Source: Marchantia polymorpha subsp. ruderalis
Lineage: Eukaryota > Streptophyta > Marchantiopsida > Marchantiales > Marchantiaceae
DNA length: 64,000 nucleotides
Direction of reading: 5' to 3'
Assembly: GCA_037833965.1 (NCBI GenBank)
Contig: AP031353.1
Location: forward strand, 19,160,501-19,224,500
In this document: positions 62,137 to 64,000 of the stretch, in pieces
How the letters are laid out: the number at the start of each line of letters is the position of its first letter
How positions within the stretch are numbered: position 1 is the first letter of the stretch
The notes under the pieces: generated by a model
Seen by the model: the letters and a program-made list of their open reading frames with translations, nothing else
Told to the model about the DNA's origin: nothing
Databases searched by the model: none
Position numbers and translations under genes: made by a program

Positions 62137-64000
62137 CTAGCTAGTGTCCAAAGCACTAGAACGGTAACAAATAACATCCCTAATGTAACAACCTAAATCA
62201 TAAGGCTCAAGCTGAAGCAAAGAATAAAAATTCTCAACAACAACTTTATGAGCCACTCTAATCTCTACATATCTAGTACAAGTAAGAAATACATGCTCTT
62301 CATCCTCAACTTTCATACCATCACATAGCCTACAAATACGTTCACTCCTATCAATGTTCAACCAACGCACTTCTTCAATTCCAAGACTATGAGATCCTGT
62401 TCTATGTCTAGCAATAATATGACGTAAAGAAGTAAATATCTCTGCAAGTAAGTATCCTTGCTCACAATGAACAAGCATAGGATTCACATGAAGTTGATAA
62501 AATTGCATCTTGGTGCCTCGTCTGCTCCACATAATGCTGAAAAAATCCTCCTTAATACGCTCGCGTAGAGCAATAGGTTGCAAATCCCAATCGAGTTCCA
62601 TCACATTCCACCTCAAAGATCAAGTCACCACATCTGCAAACCAACCCTTGGGACGTGTGGCACGTAAAGCTTCAAGAGTAAGTCGAGAAGCATCAAGAGA
62701 TCTCACTCTTTTGACGTAAGTGATAGCCAAAAAGAGAGCTTCAGCCTCAAGAAGTAGACAACCTGTTTCCCCAAGAAGAATTGCATAAGAAGTTTGGGTA
62801 CTCACACCCAATTCTTCTTGTAAGAAGATCTTTTGCAACCTCTCCAAACGCTGCCAACCTGTCTTCTTACAACCAGGACCTCACACTTGTGTTCCATATA
62901 AGATAACGGGGAACACTAAGCTCCTGAATAAGAATTTCCTAAGACTCCAAGATACTAGATAAGCTCCTCTACATCTATTTAGCATTGAATATAGAGCTTT
63001 GAAACCAGCTTCTACCCTCTTTTGCACACAAAGTGCCCAACTATAATTAGATGAGAAATCAATGCCCAAATATTTGTAACTTTTCACTTATTCCAACTCT
63101 AATTCTTTGTAACAGAAAGAAAACTTGGATCTAGTGCCCACAAGAATGACTTTGGACTTCTCCATATTGACTTCCATCTGATTTTGAGTACAAAAGCTAG
63201 CCAAAGCGTCAAGGTGTTTCTGTAAACTAATGGCATCACGTGCTAGTAATATGACATCATCTGCATACAAAAGAGCTTTGATGACAAAGCCTCCAAGTTT
63301 AACACCTTCGCTATCACAATCCTCCAACCACCTTTCTATATCATCTATGAAAACTCCAAAGAGAGTAGGAGAGATAGTACAACCTTGAATAACTTCAATG
63401 GTGCTGATAATCTCTTCGGTTTGAGAAGTGTTGATCTTGGCCCGAACTGAGTGATATAATGTAGCCACCGCTGCTAAGAGATCTGATGGTACTCCAATGG
63501 TTTGCAATCTTTGCCATAAAAGCTCACGAGGTACTGTGTCAAAAGCTTTCTTGAAATCAATGAAAGCACAAAACAAAGCTTTTCCATTACCCTTTGATTT
63601 CTCCCATAGAACACGTAAAACCAAGATATGGTCTATATTGTTGAATGTAGGACGAAAACCAGCTTGGAACCGGGCTCTCTTCTGACAGGATTCAGCCCAT
63701 GTGCTCAACTTTGACTCCACCAATTTGCCAAATAACTTGGCAAAAATATTACCCACCATGATAGTGCAATAGTTTGTCACCAAGGCCTTGCTCCCAAATT
63801 TGTGAATAGGAACAATCTTCCGTAGAGACCAAGTTGAAGTAAAGCCATGAATAGCAGCATTCTCTAACACTTTCGTGAGTATAGGCCCTATAGCATCTCC
63901 TCCCCACTTGAGAAGTTCAATGGAAAGCCCATCCAAATCCTCACATTTACTATTTGCCAATTGTCTAAGTTGAGTCATCACTTCAACTTCTGAAAATGAG
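62137..64000 (-). pseudogene. LINE ORF2: reverse transcriptase with C-terminal zinc finger
   Basis: The frame enters from the window edge (SEVEVMTQLRQLANSKC) and runs 1,864 bases without a frameshift. It shows the RT palm motifs AFIDFKKAFDTVP, QGCTISPTLFGVFIDD and LLYADDVILLA, the last with the catalytic Asp pair. The thumb and connection region follow (VKSYKYLGIDFSSNYSW). Near the end is a zinc-binding motif Cys-x2-Cys-x9-His-x4-Cys (CRLCDGMKVEDEEHVFLTC), typical of plant and I/L1-like LINEs. Three in-frame stops break it: TAA at 63088-63090, TGA at 62881-62883 and TGA at 62620-62622. The terminal stop is TAG at 62137-62139. The protein would copy LINE RNA at nicked DNA; this copy cannot supply it. 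Confidence 0.88.

Larger units (their letters stand above)
62020..64000 (-). mobile_element. LINE (non-LTR retrotransposon), 3' portion
   Basis: The minus strand carries the second half of a LINE: reverse transcriptase, a C-terminal zinc-binding domain, a 3' untranslated stretch of about 90 bases and a short-repeat tail. The 5' part (endonuclease and start of the reading frame) lies beyond 64000. One reading frame spans the visible coding part with only point-type stops, so the insertion is not very old. No target duplication can be sought without the 5' end. Confidence 0.88.

Noticed and set aside
1-64000. CRISPR array, biosynthetic cluster or new multi-gene system
   Set aside because: No regular spaced repeats exist, and the five confident genes are widely spaced and lack shared pathway logic.

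Overview
The window looks like nuclear DNA of a land plant. The evidence is two phytocyanin genes with GPI-type tails, two microsomal cytochrome P450s of the plant CYP86 and CYP85 clans, a plant-type multipass membrane protein, a broken GH17 beta-1,3-glucanase copy, GT-AG introns of about 150-450 bases, and plant-style LINE, copia, hAT-like and pogo-like elements. Low gene density, AT-rich repeat islands and intermediate intron length would suit a bryophyte such as a liverwort, but that placement is inference.

Layout: 1-24 kb holds no gene I can name. It has one unassigned reading frame (7.9-8.3 kb), a probable copia fossil (10.6-13.5 kb), and a long AT-rich repeat block (16.2-20.4 kb) that encloses a small GC-richer island with inverted ends. 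A two-exon CYP86-clan P450 lies at 24.8-26.6 kb on the plus strand. A 785-bp hAT-like element with perfect 8-bp target duplications sits at 30.5-31.3 kb. Two tandem two-exon phytocyanin genes lie on the minus strand at 33.8-34.6 and 36.8-37.7 kb. A copia pol tail on the minus strand (about 41 kb) precedes a two-exon membrane protein gene (42.8-44.1 kb, minus). A GH17 pseudogene is at 48.4-49.0 kb and a 562-bp pogo-like MITE at 51.9-52.5 kb. A nine-exon CYP85-clan P450 occupies 55.5-58.9 kb on the plus strand. An AT-rich block with possible copia remains (59.5-61.8 kb) is followed by the 3' half of a LINE (62.0-64.0 kb, minus) that runs off the window edge.

Five genes can be modelled completely: P450 of 538 aa, phytocyanins of 186 and 193 aa, membrane protein of 351 aa, P450 of 521 aa. 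In each the exon lengths sum to a whole number of codons and domain motifs join correctly across GT-AG introns. The two P450s and the phytocyanins would act at the endoplasmic reticulum and cell surface respectively. Nothing in the sequence shows that they form one pathway or cluster.

I found no CRISPR array, rRNA, convincing tRNA, or clearly new multi-gene system. The most distinctive items are the CYP85-clan P450 with an unusual heme loop and two upstream short reading frames, the two non-autonomous DNA transposons with intact ends, the GC-richer island at 16.7-17.0 kb, and several minus-strand frames that look coding but match nothing I recognise.
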